In this document: positions 22,600-35,200 of the stretch, one piece after another
How the letters are laid out: the number at the start of each line of letters is the position of its first letter
Numbering within the stretch: position 1 is the first letter of the stretch
DNA from: Neelides folsomi
Lineage: Eukaryota > Arthropoda > Collembola > Neelipleona > Neelidae
Direction of reading: 5' to 3'
DNA: 55,393 nt
NCBI GenBank assembly: GCA_034687125.1
Contig: JAQGBZ010000394.1
Span: 1-55,393, forward strand
Notes under the pieces: generated by a model
Database searches by the model: none
The model's input: only the letters and a program-made list of their open reading frames with translations
Told to the model about the DNA's origin: nothing
Position numbers and translations under genes: made by a program

Positions 22600-23875
22600 T
22601 ATTTGTTGGAGGTTCTTAAATGATAAAATATACTAGCCCAGGATCTTCTCTCGCACCCAAATAAAGGCTGCACCGGCCCCCCATTAAGTTCAAGGCGGTC
22701 TCATGTTCCCGTTCACATATAAGACAGACGGGTAATGGTACCAAGCCCATTAAGTGTAGGTGCCTCTGAAGTAAACCATGTCCTGTTACAAGGGCCACTA
22801 TTAACTTCAGGGTCTTACAACCTATGATAATGAATATCTTATTCATATTTTTATCTATCCCGGTTAGCTAGAGTTTACTTTGTTTGGTCCCTTCAAAATC
22901 AAGCCTGGTTCTTGTCTGTCTGTTGATCAGCCACTTCTTAACTGCCTTTTTCAACGACATCCAAGCAAGAGGAACAAAGGGCTCCGGGCCAAAATCAGGC
23001 TCCCCAGCACATTTATTTGCGTTTGTCCTTGTAGCCCTGCCATTTTCCGTTGCCGAGGTAACGGAAAGCCATGACAGTTCTACTGGGCAAATATTTAAAG
23101 CCACTGTATTTAAGTCTTTACATCAATCTCTCACTATGGAAGAAATTGTGTGCAATCACTCAAGGACCTTACGGATTACAGGCTGTCACTATATATGACA
23201 GCCCCTGATTGTCCATCAGGCCTCTAGTTGATAATCCAACTTGTGGCTAGTTTTATATTGATAATGTCCACTTCGGGCAGCGTCGCGTATTTACCCAGAG
23301 GTAGGACAATCTCTTCACCGGGTTCTCCGTTCAGAAGAATGGTTATAGCTGCTACTGAGCAACCATTCTTATCCCGGTAACCCGAGGCAAAGCAGATTAA
23401 TCTTTGTTCCCCTGAGTCCTTTTCGGACTTGGAGTTGTTTCCACTATTAATGACTACGCGGTACGCCTTTTTCCTAAGAAAGAATTTCATGCATCTGTCC
23501 TGGAGCATCCGTATTTCAGGGATGTTATGCATAATTTGATCACAGTAGTCAATGTGGGATGACCTTTTTAAGGTTCCCACACCGACCCTCTTGAGCCATT
23601 TTCCTCCAATTTGAGTTCTAATGGCACTTTAACAAGCCTTGGCCTTCATGAACTTGGAGATTGGTTCTAATCCCAATATTAATTTGAGTGCAGGTGTAGG
23701 TGTTATCATCCCCGCCCCGGATATCATTAGGCATGCCAGCCTTTGTACTCTTTCAAGCACAGTGAGGCAGACGGCAGACTTTTCCACTGCTGTAATCCAA
23801 ACCATGGCTGTCTGCAATTTCTCTCCCTTATTCTCTTATGTACAGGGTAGACCAATGATCGAGACGTTTTTTTAA
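22600..23875 (-). mobile_element. Decayed, 5'-truncated non-LTR retrotransposon (RT end plus RNase H)
   Basis: Read on the minus strand, broken frames give the usual order of a LINE pol C-terminus. First comes the end of the reverse-transcriptase region (VERVQRLACL-like text, here ERVQRLACLMISGA, followed by TPTPALKLILGLEPI). Then comes an RNase H-like block with ICFASGYRDKNGCSVA, where functional copies have a TDGS-type motif. The tail reads TGHGLLQRHLHLMGLVPLP and a Cys-containing CLICEREHE. Stops and frame changes separate the pieces, so it is a dead copy. It lies between the zinc-finger gene and the first recognised malectin exon, possibly inside a malectin intron. Confidence 0.8.
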
Positions 23876-23918
23876 ATTTTAAACCTATCAAAGAATTCAA
23901 ACTTTTTTGTTTTTATAG

Positions 23919-25027
23919 CCGGCGACGAACACATTGATTCATTTGGTGTAAGATTCATAAAAGATCCTTTAAAAGCAGGCGTCCCATCAGACTTTGGGGC
24001 ATCAAATACGTTTTTCACGAAGATGAAATATTGTACAAAACTGACCGTTACAGCACTTCCGACTTAATTGGATATAATTTTCCGATCAACGGTGATGGCG
24101 ACTATTTTTTGATTCTAAAGTTTTGCGAGGTTTATTTCAAAGAACCCAATGCAAAGGTAGATAAAAATATGTATAAATGTTATTTTGTAAATGTGATAAA
24201 ATAACTATTAATGATCATGTAATTGAAATGTCATTTCCAATAAGATTATTTATTCATAGGTTTTTGATGTTGTAACGAACAACCAGCATAAAGTTTTAGA
24301 AAATTTGGACATATATGAAGAAGCGGGTTTTGGTGTTGCTCTTAATAAAATAATTCCATTTCGGATTGGTGAAAATGAAACGACTCTTTATTATCAGTAT
24401 GAATCTTCAGCAGTGCCAAAAAACAAATCAATCTCTATTGATTTCATTCAAGTATAATATTTCTGTATTTCTATAATGTTATATATTATATTTTTAACTT
24501 ATTGCTTATATTGTAATACCTGTATTATTACATATTAATTACAGTGGTTTATTTAATTATAATGTTTTAGGGCGCTTATGATAATCCTAAAATCAACGCA
24601 TACTACGTGTATAAGGGAAGAATGGAAGGTTGTGAGAATTCTCATTCTTATAATCATTTTAATTCATTTATTTTGCACGATTGATCAAAATTGAGATAAC
24701 TTTATATATTCCAAAGATATTCCTGAATATTACAAGATTGATCATTCTACTTATGACGAGGACGAAGATGAAGAAGTGGAAGATGAGTTTGAAGCTTCGG
24801 GAAAACATTTTGAACGTGATGATGAAAAGACAATATTTTTCAAAAAGAGGTTTGAGAAAAATGGTGCTGAAGCGATTGATCCTTGGGAGTTTGAATCATC
24901 ATTAACTACTTATGCTCCGATTTATTTTGCGGTCGTTGTTGGAATACTTTGTACTTTAATTTTTCTCAAAATCATTATGTTGCCTTATTTGAAAAATATC
25001 CGCGATATTAAACGCGAAAAGACTTAA
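23919..25027 (+). CDS. Mlec: Malectin (ER carbohydrate-binding protein), 5' incomplete and frameshifted
   Basis: Four exons are seen: 23919-24156, 24260-24451, 24571-24628 and 24717-25027. The first starts at acceptor TTTTATAG and reads GDEHIDSFGVRFIKDP, then, in another frame, EILYKTDRYSTSDLIGYNFP and YFLILKFCEVYF. The next exons give VFDVVTNNQ, NLDIYEEAG and KSISIDFIQGAYDNPKINA. These are the malectin-domain landmarks. The last exon adds an acidic segment, a transmembrane helix (about APIYFAVVVGILCTLIFLKI) and a basic KREKT tail, matching the type I ER membrane layout. Malectin binds diglucosylated N-glycans in the ER. The signal-peptide exon was not found, and the G run at 23996-23999 is one base short of the frame needed. 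AATAAA lies at 25056-25061. Confidence 0.9.
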
Positions 25028-25799
25028 AATCATATTCATATAAGCTTAACACCTGAATAAATTACGATTCTATATTCTATCGTTAAAATAAATAAAATAT
25101 ATAATTTCATCACAAATACACTTCCTTAATGCATTGTTTATATTTATTATCCATCATTCCATCAACAAAATTTACATTAAAAATTAAATTAAATTAAATA
25201 ACATTATTAAACTATAAGACAAACGTTTAAATCAAGCAATTTCTCACTCAACCCCTCTAAAAAACAACTTAAAAGATATTTTACAACATGCCATCAGCCA
25301 TCTACCATTTTATTCTGATAAGAGCTAAGCTAAACCTCATTCACACTTCAATTTTACAATTTATCCTTCGTTATTGGCTTAAAAATATTCGAACCCACGT
25401 AATTTATTTCCCATCCAATTCCATGCATAACTCAGCAGCACGTTATCTGCCTAATCCTAGTTATAACATTTCCTCATTTCACATACAACGCGCTGGGTTA
25501 AAATCCGAGGCACGTTGTCTGATTTTTTTTAACGTATGAACTTGGCTAAAGGAGGGGAAAGAAACCGGAGAGCCAATGTGGAAAATGGTTGCAAAAGGGG
25601 GCGTTCCTTATAACGTTTCGACCAATGGGAAATGTCGTTTTAGTCTCATGTAGAGTCCATCTGACTAAAGGTGTACTGGAACGCTGTGGAGAGAGAAAGA
25701 GATCGAGTCAGCGTCTTTGGCGGAGAAGGAAGCGAGCGAATGGCTCAAGTATTGAGAGAGTGAAACATTATTATATCACACATACCCCTTACTTTATAC
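25028..25799. other. Intergenic interval, malectin to NURF301
   Basis: AT-rich at first, then less so from about 25500. No supported coding sequence was seen. Confidence 0.5.
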
Positions 25800-26291
25800 A
25801 TGTTCACTGTCGACCCGGGGTCGGAGGAAAAACACCGGCAACCGACCCGCACCACTTGCCGACCACGTAAGACTTGATTCCTAGTTGATTATAAAATTTC
25901 GTCGAAGGCCTCGGGTTGGAAGATCCTCGGATCCGAATGACAATTACAATCTATCTATTTATTATTATGAATACTTCTTTCCCTTTCGCGGTTCTTCCTT
26001 TTGAATTCATGGTGGGTTCGGGCCTTTTCGTCCGATTAATCTCAATTCTCTCCCCTCAGCCTCTCATTACCCATTCCGTAGGCTGTCGAGAGTCATTTGC
26101 CCCCCAAAAGACCCTGGGCGGATGAGTATTCCCTCGCTCGGGCGGATTTCCTTCGGATGTTCCAAATCAACTTGATGGTTATTCCTCACTGGGGATGAGG
26201 GACGAGTAATTAATGGACAAATTCCCAATGGGTTTGTTTTCCTTTCCAGAGGCTGTCATTGTGGTAGGTGAGGAGGTTGGGAACTGAAAAA
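25800..26291 (+). promoter_or_regulatory. NURF301 promoter-proximal region and probable 5' UTR
   Basis: A locally GC-rich segment (for example CGACCCGGGGTCGG near 25810) ends at a possible donor, CCGACCAC followed by GTAAGACT at 25867. A matching acceptor CCTTTCCAG ends at 26249, just ahead of the start codon at 26292. A non-coding exon ending at 25866 and an intron of about 380 bp are inferred. Confidence 0.45.
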
Positions 26292-29200
26292 ATGAGCGAT
26301 TCCGGTCGACCGAGGCGGACGAGACGGTCGGTCAACAGGGGAACACCGACGTCGACTCCTACGGCGGCTCCAACTCCGACGCCGAACCCCTACAAAAAGC
26401 CGACTTATTTGGCCAATAGAGAAGTCAAAGAACCTGAAGTCGTAGCGACGCCAACTTCGTCCAGAGGACGAGGAAGGGGAAGAGGACGACCTTCGACAGG
26501 CAGAGGAAGGGGACGTGGAGCCACTCGCTCAAATGCCCGACCCGAATGTGTCGCCACGAGAACGGATGCAACCGGTCCGGGGAGGAAGAGAGGAGGGAAG
26601 AAAAAGAAACGAGGAGGATACAACACCAACGACTACCACTATGGGTCAGACTTTGATTCCGAACTAGAAGAGTCTGAGATTGAAGCAGCTCAATCGGATT
26701 CAGATCGGAGCGATGATGATAATGTCACAAGTGAGTATAAAACAAAGAATAAACTATTCATTTCATAATAATATGGTTCAATCATAATTTGTAAAAGTTT
26801 ATCTTATAACAAATAAGTTGATTCTGTCTCAATTCTATAAGAGTTGAAACTCAATCTGAATTGCATATTACTATACGGAAATACAGTGACTTATAAATGC
26901 TAAATTAGTAATTTGATCTAATTGGATGATTTCCGATGATATAGCTAATTATTTGCACTTATGGTATACTTATAGTGGAAGATCCGATTGAAAGTGATTC
27001 CGATGAGTCGTTGAATTCCTCACGATTAGTCCGACTCCCAAGTCCTCCAGTCCCCTTCTGGCTCGATGCTGAGAAGCAAAAAGAAATTGAAGAACTTGAA
27101 ATTCCACAATCTTCAGATGATCTGCTCCTACAAAGGGATCTTGTTGTGAAAGCTGTGGCAGTTTACGAACCCCTTCGCCGGTTCAACCAATACGTCCGTC
27201 TCACCCCATTCAGATTCGAAGACTTCTGTGCCTGTCTTGCTTCGGAAGAACAAAGTCCTTTGCTTGCCGAAATCCACATACAACTTTTGAAAGTAAGCTT
27301 GGTTTCATTCACTCAACCTCAATGTTTCAAAAGAGCAATTTTTAATTTCATTATTATTTGTAGACCATTTTACGTGAAGAAGATGCAAACGGAACTGTTT
27401 TTGGACCTAATGAATGCAAAGATTCGATCCAAGCCACATTGTTTTTCATGGATAATATGGCCTGGCCGGAGAGTCTCCGAAGCTTCATGGAGAGCGATCC
27501 ATCATGGGCTGAACTTCATAAGGAATATTCAAGTGTGGAATATCCTTTTTGTGGACCCGATATCAGAATCAAAGTTCTCCTATGGCTTGTTGATGTTTTC
27601 ATTCAGACGAATATGGTGCGGGAAAGTCTTGGGTCAGATGGGAACATTCGACATGAAGATCACTGCCGGTCTTGCAATCGTCTCGGAGAACTTATTTGCT
27701 GTGAACAATGTCCTGCCGTTTATCATCTTCAATGCATTGAACCTCCTATTTCTGGCGATGATCCTCCTGATGATTGGAAGTGTCCAATTTGTGTTAAACA
27801 CAAAGTAAATAATTGAAAAGAAATATAATATATTGATATTCATTTCACATATTAAAAATATAATCAATAGTTATCGTATATTATCTTTTGCATAAAATTA
27901 AAATGAATATTTTCTTCCCACCAGCTGCCCGGTGTAATTGACTGTCAGTCGGAATTAGAAAAAGCCGGTCTTTTAATCAGACATGAGAAATTAGGTTATG
28001 ATCGACATGGAAGAAAATATTGGTTCCTCGTACGCCGAATTCTAGTGTAAGAATTCAAATCATCTACAAATCTAACATTGTAATAAACCTAAAGATGTAC
28101 TAATATTTTTAGTGAAAGCGAAGATGGGGATGAGGTTTGGTATTACTCAACTCCTCTACAAGTTGAAGAGCTTCTTCACCGGTTGGATGTTTATGAATCT
28201 GAATTAGTTGAAGCCATACGGATTGCGAAAGATGAAATTTTTAGACAAATGGAAGTCACGGAAAAAGTTACTAATTCTATTAACACTAATCATAGGAAAA
28301 CGTATCTTGACGCAGAGAATGGTTAGTTTCTTTATATTTATAAAAAAAATAGTATATTTTTATATACAACAATGTTCGGTTTATTATGTGTATATAAGTT
28401 AATTGGTAAATAGAAGAATAGAAAATATTTATTGAAATGGATTAATTATAGAATTAATTCTTTTGTAGCATTTTTAAAGCGAATTCACGAAGAAAGAGAA
28501 TTGATAAGAAAGTCAGAGGAGGAAGATCGAGTTCGAATAGAAGAGGAAGAAGCGGAGAAGAAAAGAGTTGAGGAAGATGAAAAGAATCGTGTTGATAATG
28601 AAGTTAAAAGAAAGGAAGATGCAGAGAAAAAGAAGATTAGAGAAGAAAGGCTTGCACGTCGAAACCGAAATAAGTTTCAATATTATGATGAGGATATTAG
28701 TATGCTACTCAAAGAAACCGAAGATGTAAGCGAATTGACAATTATATTAATTTAATTCTTATATAAAAGTTATATTTCATTCAACTATCAATAAAGGTGC
28801 ACTTTTCCAATAAGCCAATTCACTGATTGATTGATTATTTAATTTAGGGACAAGTTACAGAAGATGACGACAAAAGTGGGATATTGAAAGTAGATGGAAT
28901 TGAAAACGAAGTTAAAATTGAGAATGGGAAAAATTTTGAGAGCCAAGACACTGAAAAGCTTGAAATGGGTGATAGTATGAATGATAGTGATTCCCAATCC
29001 ACTCAATTACTTGATGAGATTAAAGAAGAAGCCAAAGATGAATCCACGGTGGTAAAAGAGGAAAAGCCACCAGAAAAGAGTTCAATAAGGAAATCCAAAG
29101 CATTGTATTTAGAAGTTGATTCGGAAGAAAGGATGACTCGACTTAAATCCACGGGTTTATATAAACTCGGACAAGAAGGAGGATTTCGAAATTATGTTAA

Positions 29201-32200
29201 TAACTACACTTGTGATACTCTTGCCTTGAGTAAAGCTCAACACAATGAAGATAGGGATCGAAGACGTCACATGTCACACAAGTTCAGTCTCACAACTGCG
29301 TCAGAATGCAAATGGTCTGGTAGTCAACATGGATTCAGAGCAACGCTGGTTGGAACATTAAGAACAACACTACTTAATTTTGAGTCGGGGATTCCTTCCA
29401 CGCTCCTTCATGTCAATTGGCCTCTTTTACGTAAAGCATGGGTCTCGGCTGTAACAGCATGCATTTCACCAAGAGACTTCTCAAAGGCGTTGACAGCCCT
29501 TTCTGCATGTTTGCGTCCAGCAATATACAACCCGGTTTGGTCAGAGGGAATTGGTCATGTTAAGCTCGTGAGGACAACGGTGCTTGATAGGGAAGAGAAA
29601 AAAAAGGCTGAGAAGAGGGATAAGAAGGATCGAGATGATGAAGAAGATCGGCTTCGGTTGCTTCCACAATGCGTCAAATATTCAATTCCTCCTAAGCATC
29701 AGGTAAAATTCCAATTTTTTGCTTCATGTTTTAATAACATTTTTTATCAATGTTGATATATTTATTGATCATTAAAGTTGAATTTAATTGTTCTTTTATT
29801 TTATAGGTGTGGAAGCAAAAAGGAGAAGAGTATCGAATTCATGCAAGGTGGGGATGGATTTGGTTATCCACCTTGAGACCTGCTAAACCAAGAGATGCCA
29901 GAAAGCAAGGGCTCCTCAATGGCCCTTCAAAACATGTCATCCAAGTGAAGAGCGAGACAGGAAAAGTGAAAACAATGCTCATTGACCCTAATGTCTTTGA
30001 TAAACTGATGGCCAAGAGGAGTGCTACGATGAAAAAGACCGACATGAGCCCCACGGCAACTCCAGTTAAAGGAAAGGAGGATGACAAGAGAGATGAGCCT
30101 ATGGAGTTGGATGAGGATATTAAAATTAAAGAAGAGGAGAAAATTGAAATTGACCAACAAGATACAAAAGACGTAGAAAGCCCAGATGATATTGATCTTG
30201 AAATTCAAAAATCGGTCAAAGAATCAGTCGAGAGTGTCATCCAACAGATTGAGAAGGCTGAATTGAAAACTAAGAATGACTTGGAGATCAAACAAGAACC
30301 AGAGGGAGAGATAGACATTAAAAAAGAATCTGAAGAACCAGAATGTGTTGACGATAAGCCTTGTGAGGGTGATAAGGGGGAAAAGCCAGAGGATTTGAAA
30401 AATGTTTCTCTTTCAAGAAATAGATACAGAAATGAGCTGATTAATGTATCACTTGGGATAGTTTCTGCCAATCGGATTCTCTATCCTAAAATTGCTCACA
30501 AAATCCCATTTTTGGATTCCCTCTTGGCTCGACGTCTCAAGTGGCTTAACATTGAAGAGAAAGAACTTACTACTGAATTTGGAGGAGAGTCGATGGAGAT
30601 GGTTAAGAATCCTCCGAAAGAGCAAAAGATTGAAGAGGATTATCAGATTAAACTTGACGACAATTTCCCACTAGCTGGCATTTATTCACACAAGTGCTAT
30701 TCCTATTCTTGTCAAGTAGAAGCAGCGGCTAAAGCTAAGAACTTTGAGTGTCGTTGTTATTCGCCCATTTGCAGACTTAAGTTTGTCATTGAACAAAATC
30801 AGAAGAAGAAGATTGAAAAGGTGAAGAATGCAGAGAAAGAAAGGCTTGATCGTATTAGGAATGAAGTAAGTATAATTTTAACAATTTTATATTTTTCTAA
30901 AATAAAAATATATTATAAATTTTGGAATTTGAGAGCTACTTATTATTTAAAGTTTTTAAAGACTAATTAATTTTTAATTATTTTCAAGATTGAGAAAAAG
31001 AGATGTTACACCAAAGGCTCCTCATCAGAGAAATTGTATTTGAAGAAACTACCTGAGCAGCAGAAGAAAAAGAGGAATCAAGTGAAATATCCACTTACAT
31101 CAACATTCAGATCTGTAACTTTAAAGAAGCCAAGCATACTCGTCATGCCTCCATTTGAATTAAAGAAATTGGCAAGACTCGGTGGAAGGACGATGCTTCC
31201 AATTGGTTTCACTACTAATCCTAAATGGGGTTCTTGGGCTTGGGCTTATCCTTGTGGAAGACCATTGTTCAAGACTGGGTGGCAATTCAGAACTGTTCAT
31301 ATTTCAAGCCTTGCGAGTGCAGCCATGCAGCTTAGAACACTTTATGCTTGTGTCAGATGGGATGATATGCAGGTAAATGAAAATTTTAATTATTTACTCA
31401 CTCATTCATATTTGTTTTTATATATCTGTATTATTCGTTGGAATTGATTTTCTTCTGTAAACGAACATTTCTAAATTTTTTTTCTTGGTCACAGACGAAA
31501 GCTCCAAATCAAGAAGGAAAGAATCAAATTACGACCGATATGGAAATCATCACTAGTGAGATCTTGAACCATCGTATCATTGGGCGATTTATGGAAAAAG
31601 TCCAATACCTTCGGAAAAAACAAGTCGTTCCAATCGACGCCCCTAAAATTACAAGTAGAGGTGAGTGGAATTTCAGTCATATAATTATACCCAATACAGA
31701 GGCTAATTTAATTTTTATTTGCAAAATGCTGTTATTAAATGGTAAAGGGGAAATCTTAGATTAGAATTGCTAAAGTCGATATAAAGTAAAGATTTTAATT
31801 TAAAACGAAACGTCATTTGGTTTAATTTGAACTGGTACTATAAACTTGAAAGAAAATGATTTTTCATTTTAGATTTAAAATAATTTACAAATAATAAATA
31901 AATAAAATAAAAATTTATAATTATTAGTGAAAATTAATGTTATATTTCGTATTTTTTGGGATAGCGAAATACAGAGATGTTTCAGGTCAGAATCAATATT
32001 TAATTAATTAACATGATGATTAACTTCCCTGTTCTGTTTTTCCATTTAACAAATTGATTTTACCTGCCTTTAATTCTCACGTCTATTATCCTGCACTTTG
32101 TGTGTTTCTTAGAATGGTTTTAAACTTTATAAATTAATTTTCATATTTTTGTCTACATAGTGTATTCAGAAGTCACGCCGTCAAGGAGCGGGTTGCGTAA

Positions 32201-35200
32201 ACGAAAGAGAGCAGAGTCTCCCGACAAATCCGATCCAGTCGTCACTGAAGAATGGGTCGACGAGGAAAAGGTTGACCTTTGGGAAATCCGATTTTATGGA
32301 GAACGGATTGAGAAGAAACCTGAGAGGAAGGACAATACACCGAATACTCGTACCAAATCTGGTGTTTCTCTTCATCGTCCAGAGAAATATGATCCATCTC
32401 CAACCACGGCGCCGACGACCGTTTCTCCATCCAAGACGGCCGATCTCATGCGAGAACAATTGGAGACGGAAATGAAGATGCAAAGAGCTGTCCACCTATC
32501 CAAGAGGGATAACCATGTGAAGAACAACAATGCAAATACAGTGGCTAAACCACCGACTCCAACTGCTTCTCAACAGTTGCTCCAACAAAATGCTGCTGCT
32601 GGACTTCCGGCCAATCCTCGTTCTTATGCATCCATTGGGAAGAAGTTCTTTTTAACGAAGCAGGGTGGAGCAATTGTGACGTCTCCAAATACTGTCTCTG
32701 AGAGTTCGACTCAATCACCAGGTACGAATCCAGTCTTATTGAACAGAAAACCAGGAACTCCCTTACCAATCACTACTAAATCCAATAATACTACTCCAGT
32801 AGCACAAATACCACAACAGCAGCAGAAACTCCAGGTCTTCCGGACTCCAGATGGGAAATTGCAAATCCGCGGACTTCTCCCTGGCCAACACGCTTACCAA
32901 ACTTCAGACGGGAAGATCCATGTTCTCACGGCTCCTGCTGGAAAGATCCTCACTCAAACAGGACAACCGAATCAAATTGTATTGGGCCAATCTCCTGGAA
33001 CACCTACCATCATAGCACCATCACCTTCTGGAGGATCTCCTGTGGTTGTAACAAGTGGAGCTATAACCATACCACAAATTCCTATGCAGATGAACAACCT
33101 TGCTAAAACTCCACTCTCTACCCCTACGAGTCTTTCACCCGCTCCTCTCATTACCTATTCAACCCCGAAGGGGGGAAAGAAACCAGCCGTTGGTCAAGGT
33201 AAAATTATTGTTGGGACCAATTTGAACGTTTCCCAGCCCTCTTCAATGAATGACCAAATCTCGACAGTGGCATTGGTCACGAGTGGTATGGCCTCTCAAA
33301 GTCCATTAGTTTTTACTACTGCTGCAAAGGGAAGCATGATCCAAACCACGGCCTCAAATATTGTCAATGTAAGCCAAGCAGGAGGGCAGCAATTTATCAT
33401 TTCACAAAGTCCAACGATGGCCACTGGAGTCAATTTGAATGTAGGAGGTCATACTCTTGGGCAAGGTCGGGTTGTTTTGAATGAAGGTCAAAAGACGATT
33501 GTACTCAATTCAAGTTGTTTGACCCAACAACAATTGGCAACTATTACTGCTCAGCTTCAGTCCAAAAAAGGGCAGCTTATCCTTCAACAAAAACCGGGTG
33601 GAGGAGCTGTGGCCCAATTTGTCCAATCACCTGGAACCAATACAATGCAATTGTTCCAACAACAAGGCCAAGGGATGCAGATCATTCAAGCTACACAGTC
33701 AGGAAGCCCTCAACAACAAATCATGATTGGGGGTATTCCTTATGCTGCAAGTACCGTAGGGAATCAACAAATCCTTTTGAAGAAAGGAGGAATTGGAGAC
33801 AAGGTCACTACTGGGATCCCATTATCATCGGCCATTCCAATTAATCAGGCAAGTCTTGCGGGTCCTTCGAATTCACAAGAAATTCAAAGATCTCCGGGAA
33901 CCGGTATCATGACTCCTAATAAAATGATTAAACTTGAACCGGCAAATACCTTAAAGCCAGCTATGTTAAGTAGTGCTGGAACAAAATCGGCCAATTTACC
34001 AATTTCAATTGTATCACCATCTAAGCCAACTACCACAATGCCTTCGCCAATAGCAAATAGTGGGAAAGTCCAAGTCCAAGTGAAAGCTGGACAACAAATC
34101 CAAGTGAACCAAGGTGGTACTCAATCAAATGTACAAACTGGAGGGATGAACATGATTGGAAATTCGCTTACAAATAATATCAGCCAACCTGGGATTGTCC
34201 AAAACCAATTGCGAGCTCTTGCTCCTAATTCTCCCCGAGTTGTGACACCAACAACAGCTCCTGGACAAATTCGCCCTGGTGGGTTGAGACCCAATAACAA
34301 GATCGTTGCCCAAATTTATCAAACACCTGCCGGGCCTAAAGTTGTCATTCAAGGCATTAGCCCTTCGGAGCTCACCCAAACCCAAATGGCCCAATTGCAA
34401 TCTCAAATTCAAAATCAATTGTCGTTGAAGTCCAACAACCCGATTACGATTCAACAAGCTCCTATTCAACCAGCCACTTCTCTCCCATCTCCTCAACCTC
34501 CTATTCAAGTGCAAGCTAAAGTCGAGGAAGTTGCGAATAAACTTCCAATTCCACAAAAGCAATACACTCCACCAAAGGCCAAATCTCCTAAAAAGCCACC
34601 TGTAAGTATTTTTTCATTATGTGAAATGTTATTAAAGATGTATGGTATAATCGAATTGTATACCAAAACATGATTTTCACATCATTATGATTTTTTAAGG
34701 TAATCAAGAAAACCTCTCCACTTCCATCCATTACAGCTTCGATTGAGGCAGTGGCATCAGCCACCCCAGAATCATCACTTCCAGAGTCGGCCATCCTGAA
34801 GAATATTTTGGCCAAAGGAGAAGAAAAGAAGGAGAATGAGATTAAACTCAAGGAAGTCAAAGCTGATGAAATCATGGAAAAATCATCAGGAGAAATTTCA
34901 CAATTTACAAAGGATCTCCATTCACCAAAAGACAAACCAAAAGCCGGTAATTTCAAGTTTCTATTTCTTTTTAAAAACTATCATAAACTATTCCAACTTG
35001 TTGTGTGATTTCGATTAAATGTGATGTTTAATATTGATTTTTTAATGATTGATTGATAGCTATTCCCAAATCACCGAAAGCACCTGTTCAAATTCAAAGT
35101 CCAACTTTGACATTAGCCTCGGCTGTTGCTGCTGCCTCAAGTCCGCCAAGTCAACCTCAACCTGGTAGTTCGAAGGGTGGGAAGAGGAAGACAACGAAGA

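Noticed and set aside
23639..23875. Plus-strand 78-codon frame considered as a malectin first exon
   Set aside because: It is antisense to the retrotransposon RT fragment and has no signal peptide or suitable donor.
26405..26629. Minus-strand 74-codon frame inside NURF301 exon 1
   Set aside because: Shadow of the Arg/Gly-rich coding sequence on the plus strand.
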